Source: Salinibacillus kushneri
Lineage (GTDB): Bacteria; Bacillota; Bacilli; Bacillales; Alkalibacillaceae
DNA length: 64,000 nucleotides
Assembly (NCBI RefSeq): GCF_900111405.1
Contig: NZ_FOHJ01000009.1
Coordinates: forward strand, 1 to 64,000
Direction: 5' to 3'
Shown here: one piece after another, positions 57,612 to 64,000 of the stretch
Layout of the letters: each line of letters begins with the position of its first letter
Position numbering within the stretch: the first letter of the stretch is position 1
Notes under the pieces: model-generated
What the model saw: only the letters and a program-made list of their open reading frames with translations
Database searches by the model: none
What the model was told of the DNA's origin: nothing
Translations under genes and position numbers: made by a program

Positions 57612-60600
57612 GTTAATACCACCTCTTGCTTAGGCATACAGCTCGCCGTAAAGGTCATCGATTCGATTACACGTAACATAGCTCTTGCAGTATCCAGCGA
57701 AGTAAAACATGCAATCCCATGTTCGACTGCCTCGCGCCTTATTCTAAATCCATCGGTATGGGGCTGCTTTCCTTTTGTTAACGTATTAATTACAAACTGT
57801 ACATCTCCATTTTCAATCACATCCAGTACACTTTGAGCTCTTGCTCCAATTTTACCGACTTTACTTACCGGAATGTTTAATTGTTCCAATAATCTGCCTG
57901 TTCCTTCTGTAGCTAAAATTTTAAATCCAAGATTATGAAACCTGCTCGCTATCCCTTTCATTTCTTCTTTATCTTTGTCTGCAACGGTAAGTAACACTGC
58001 ACCACCATTTGGTATGCTTAATCCAGATGCAGATAATCCCTTGTATAATGCTTTTTCTAAATTGATATCCCGGCCAATGACTTCTCCTGTTGATTTCATT
58101 TCTGGTCCTAAACTAATGTCTACCCTCCGTAATTTTTCAAAGGAGAAGACCGGAACCTTAACAGATACCACCTCTGCTTCTGGTAACACACCACTTTTAT
58201 ATCCTAACGTTTTCAGCTTCGTTCCCAACATAACCTTTGTCGCTAAATTTGCCATAATTAGTCCAGTTACTTTGCTTAAAAATGGTATTGTACGGCTTGC
58301 TCGGGGATTAACTTCAAGGACATAGATTATATCTTCATGTAAAACGAATTGAATATTGATTAAACCAATGACACCTAATTCTTTGGCCAGTTTTTGGGTG
58401 ATTTCGATACAACGATTCTTTTGGCTATCACTCAATCGTTGAGTTGGGTATACGGCAATTGAATCTCCTGAATGAACACCTGCCCGCTCAATATGTTCCA
58501 TGATTCCAGGAATAACAACTGTTTCACCGTCACAAATCGCATCAACTTCCATTTCAATGCCCGTTAAGTATCGATCAATTAAAACAGGATGATCCTTGTG
58601 AACCTTTACAGCTTCCTTCATATAGCGATCTAAATCTTCACGCTCATAAACAATCTCCATTGCTCTTCCCCCCAGTACATAGGATGGACGGACAAGTACT
58701 GGAAATCCTAATTTTTCCGCGCTCTCTATGGCTTCTGGAATGGATGTTGCGATTTTCGCTTTTGGTCTTGCAATGTTTAATCGATCTAACGTTTTTTCAA
58801 ATTGGTTACGATCTTCTGTAGCATCAATTGATTCAAGGTCTGTTCCCAAGATCCGGACACCTCTTTTTGCAAGGCCTTCTGCAAGAGAAATAGCGGTTTG
58901 ACCCCCAAATTGAACAATCACCCCTTCTGGCTGTTCCAGATCAATAACATTCATGACATCTTCTATCGTTAAGGGTTCAAAGTATAATTTATCCGAAACA
59001 CTAAAATCCGTGGAGACTGTCTCAGGATTGTTATTGACAATAATAGCTTCGTAACCCACTTCTTTTAAGGCTAAAACAGAATGTACCGTCTCATAATCAA
59101 ACTCAATACCTTGACCAATTCGAATGGGCCCTGAACCAAGCACTACAACTTTTTTACGATTAGATGGATTCGATTCATTCTCTTCTTCGTAGGTGCTATA
59201 AAAATAAGGTGTTGTCGACTCAAATTCAGCAGCGCACGTATCGACCATCTTATAAACAGGTATAATATCCTGTTGTTTACGGAAGGTTTCAACCTCCAAA
59301 ACGCTCGTATTCCATAATCTTGCTATCGCTTCATCCGAAAAGCCTAATGGCTTTACATTTGCCAAAGTGTTTTTATTCCAGCAATTTTGGCTTAATTTTG
59401 ATTCCCATTTAATGATTTTTTCGATTTTTGATAAGAAATAAAAGTCAATTTTCGTCCATTTATGCAAGTCATGAATGGTAAACCCCTGTCTTAATGCTTC
59501 TGCCAGAAGAAACAACCGCTCATCATCTGCTCGCTTTAATCGTTCCATGATGTGTTCTTTACTCATTCCTTCATATTCATTTCTGTAGAGTTCAATTGTA
59601 TCTACTTCAAGGGAACGAACAGCCTTCAAAATCGATTCTTCAAATGTACGACCGATTGCCATCACTTCACCTGTTCCTTTCATTTGCGTACCTAAATTTC
59701 GATTACCTGAACTAAATTTGTCAAAGGGCCATCTCGGAATTTTGGTTACGATATAATCAAGAGCAGGTTCAAAACAGGCATATGTATTTCCTGTAATCGG
59801 ATTTTTCATTTCATCTAATGTTAATCCGACAGCGATTTTAGCTGCAATTTTGGCAATTGGATAGCCCGTTGCTTTAGATGCTAGTGCAGATGAACGACTT
59901 ACTCGCGGGTTTACTTCAATGACATAATATTGAAAGCTATTTGGGTCTAAAGCCAGTTGAACATTACAGCCTCCTTCAATCTCCAATTCACGGATAATTT
60001 TTAAAGAAACATCCCTCAGCATTTGGTACTCACGATCTGTTAGTGTCTGAGAGGGTGCCGTAACAATAGAATCTCCTGTATGAATCCCAACTGGATCAAC
60101 ATTTTCCATGTTACAAACGACAATCGCATGATCATGACAGTCACGCATTACTTCATATTCAATTTCTTTAAAGCCGGCAATGCTTTTTTCGATTAAGCAT
60201 TGGTGAACAGGAGATGTCATGAGACCATGACGAATGATCTCAAGTAATGATTCTTCATTATCACACATCCCCCCACCTGTTCCACCAAGGGTATAAGCGG
60301 GACGAACAATCACGGGATACCCAATTTGACGGGCAAATGAAAGTGCCTGCTCTTCATTGCTCACAATGGTACTTTCAGGTACAGGTTCCCCCATTTCTTT
60401 CATAAGGGACCGGAATTGATCCCGATCCTCCGCTTTCTGTATAGCATCCAGTCGTGTACCTAAAACTTCAACGTTATACTCGACCAAAATTCCACTATCA
60501 TTTAATTGCATAGCTAAATTTAGCCCTGTTTGCCCACCTAGTGTCGGTAAAATCGCGTCAGGCTGTTCCTTTCGAATAATTTTCGTTACGAAATCAACCG

Positions 60601-60808
60601 TTAATGGCTCCATGTATACTTTATCTGCAACCGTTTGATCCGTCATAATCGTGGCGGGATTGGAGTTTGCTAGCAGTACTTCATAGCCTTCTTCTTTTAG
60701 CGATTGACAAGCTTGTGTTCCAGAATAATCAAATTCAGCGGCTTGCCCAATGACAATAGGTCCTGATCCAATCACCAGGATTTTATGAATGTCTGTACAT
60801 TTGGTCAT
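57608..60808 (-). CDS. carB: Carbamoyl-phosphate synthase large subunit
   Basis: It makes carbamoyl phosphate from bicarbonate, ATP and the ammonia supplied by CarA. The 1066-residue protein contains two homologous ATP-grasp halves, each with a VLGSGPIxIGQ-type entry motif (residues ~12 and ~555) and a [15 protein letters not shown] or [15 protein letters not shown] metal site. A C-terminal MGS-like allosteric domain follows (about 930 on, [13 protein letters not shown]). In Bacilli this is the pyrimidine-specific enzyme PyrAB. Confidence 0.97.
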
Positions 60809-61892
60809 GATTGTACCCCCTGTCTTTTGTGCTCAAGAATCATTGTTAGAAAACGATCAAAAAGCGAATTTGAATCCTGTGGTCCAGGTGAACTTTCCGG
60901 ATGGTACTGAACGGAAAAGACTGGATATCTTTTATGTCTGAGTCCTTCAACAGTTCCATCATTTAAAGCATATTGATTCATTTCTAATTCAGTATTTTGT
61001 AATGATGAAACGTCAACTGCATACCCGTGGTTTTGAGAGGTCATCCAAACACGGCCGCTCTCGTTATCAAATACGGGATGATTTGAACCCCGATGACCAA
61101 ACTTTAAAGGGTGGGTATCTGCTCCACATGCTAGAGCAATCAGCTGATGACCTAAGCAAATACCGAATATTGGTATTCCTCCTATCAATGATTGAATCGT
61201 CTCAATAGCCTCTGGTACACACTTTGGATTACCTGGACCATTTGTGAGCATAATTCCATCAGGCTTTAGTTGTTTAATTGCCTCACCCGTTGTGTCATAA
61301 GGTACAACGGTAACATGACAATTGCGCTTCGTTAATTCTCGTAAAATGCCATGCTTCATTCCATAATCTATCAAAACGATTCGTTGGCCTCTACCCGGAA
61401 CTACATAAGGTTTCATAGTTGATACTTGTTTAACTTGATCAGAGGGCGGTATTGCTTCCGATAGTTGACGAACGATAATCTCATCTGGAGTTTCAGAGGA
61501 GGTAAGGATTCCCTTTAACGTACCTCTGCTTCGGATTCGTTTCGTTAATTTCCGGGTATCAATTCCCTGTATTCCTGGAATGTTCTTCATTTTTAAGAAT
61601 TGATCTAACGTTTGTTCACTTCGGAAATGGGAAGGCGAATCACAGCTTTCTTTTACTACTAGGCCGCCGATACTTGGGTCAACTGTCTCAAAGTCATCCA
61701 TATTCACCCCATAAATGCCTGTTTGCGGATAAGTTAGTGTAACAATTTGCCCGCAATAAGACGGGTCTGATATGATTTCCTGATAGCCTGTCATACCTGT
61801 ATTAAAGACCACTTCCCCCATAACCTCTTTTTCACTACCTATCCCTTCACCTTTAAACACTGTTCCATCTTCTAAAACAAGTTTTCGTTGTA

Positions 61893-61896
<4 letters not shown>
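60805..61896 (-). CDS. carA: Carbamoyl-phosphate synthase small (glutaminase) subunit
   Basis: CarA hydrolyses glutamine and channels ammonia to CarB. The 363-residue protein has a unique N-terminal domain ([28 protein letters not shown]) and a class I glutaminase domain with the nucleophile Cys in [22 protein letters not shown] and the His-x-Glu of [11 protein letters not shown]. The start at 61896 has GGAGGGGG upstream and overlaps the pyrC stop; the longest frame extends eight codons into pyrC. Confidence 0.97.

Positions 61897-64000
<2,104 letters not shown>

Overview
The window is a low-GC, AT-rich chromosomal segment of a spore-forming Bacillaceae bacterium. The gene order follows the Bacillus subtilis pyr-priA-prkC-rpmB-fapR-smc-ffh-rpsP-sucCD-topA-codY block, written here almost entirely on the minus strand. 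SpoVM (a 26-residue sporulation peptide), RemA, YlxM, YlqD, KhpA, FapR and CodY all point to Bacillaceae. Protein divergence and some missing neighbours suggest a genus such as Virgibacillus or Oceanobacillus rather than Bacillus subtilis itself; that placement is inference.

Layout by increasing coordinate (genes are minus strand unless noted). 1-247: right end of an IS3/IS150-type insertion sequence (+), abutting codY. 271-3955: codY, hslU, hslV, xerC operon. 4313-7479: topA and dprA. 7557-9643: sucCD. 9.7-10.0 kb: non-coding stretch with a dispersed palindromic repeat. 10.0-17.7 kb: small membrane protein, ylqH, ylqG, rnhB, rbgA, lepB, rplS, trmD, rimM, ylqD, khpA, rpsP (ribosome assembly and tRNA/rRNA maturation). 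17.85-18.06 kb: tandem copies of the same repeat type. 18.06-25.5 kb: ffh, ylxM, ftsY (signal recognition particle), smc, a small plus-strand yfkK-like gene, rnc. 25.7-29.3 kb: acpP, fabG, fabD, plsX, fapR (fatty acid synthesis) with a clear FapR operator. 29.3-35.4 kb: recG, sdaAA, sdaAB, fakA, yloU. 35.7 kb: rpmB (+) and spoVM. 36.2-47.3 kb: thiN, rpe, rsgA, prkC, prpC, rsmB, fmt, priA, coaBC. 47.4-54.1 kb: rpoZ, gmk, remA, yicC, a calcium P-type ATPase and divergent rqcH (+). 54.2-64.0 kb: small membrane protein and the pyrimidine operon pyrB-pyrC-carA-carB-pyrK-pyrD-pyrF-pyrE, with pyrB running off the end.

Most genes are housekeeping. Many are translationally coupled, with stop and start codons sharing 1-4 bases, and many use TTG or GTG starts that are fixed by good Shine-Dalgarno sequences. 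Starts here were moved inward from the longest open frame wherever a Shine-Dalgarno sequence and family length agreed.

I found no prophage, CRISPR array, defence island or novel multi-gene system. The points most worth checking are: absence of trmFO, def and rlmN from their usual slots; a family of long palindromic intergenic repeats; a D-to-E change at the conserved Asp-Arg pair of RqcH; a stand-alone FlhB-tail/FliK-like pair (ylqH-ylqG); twin GGTATACC palindromes between fabG and acpP; and the IS end directly downstream of codY.
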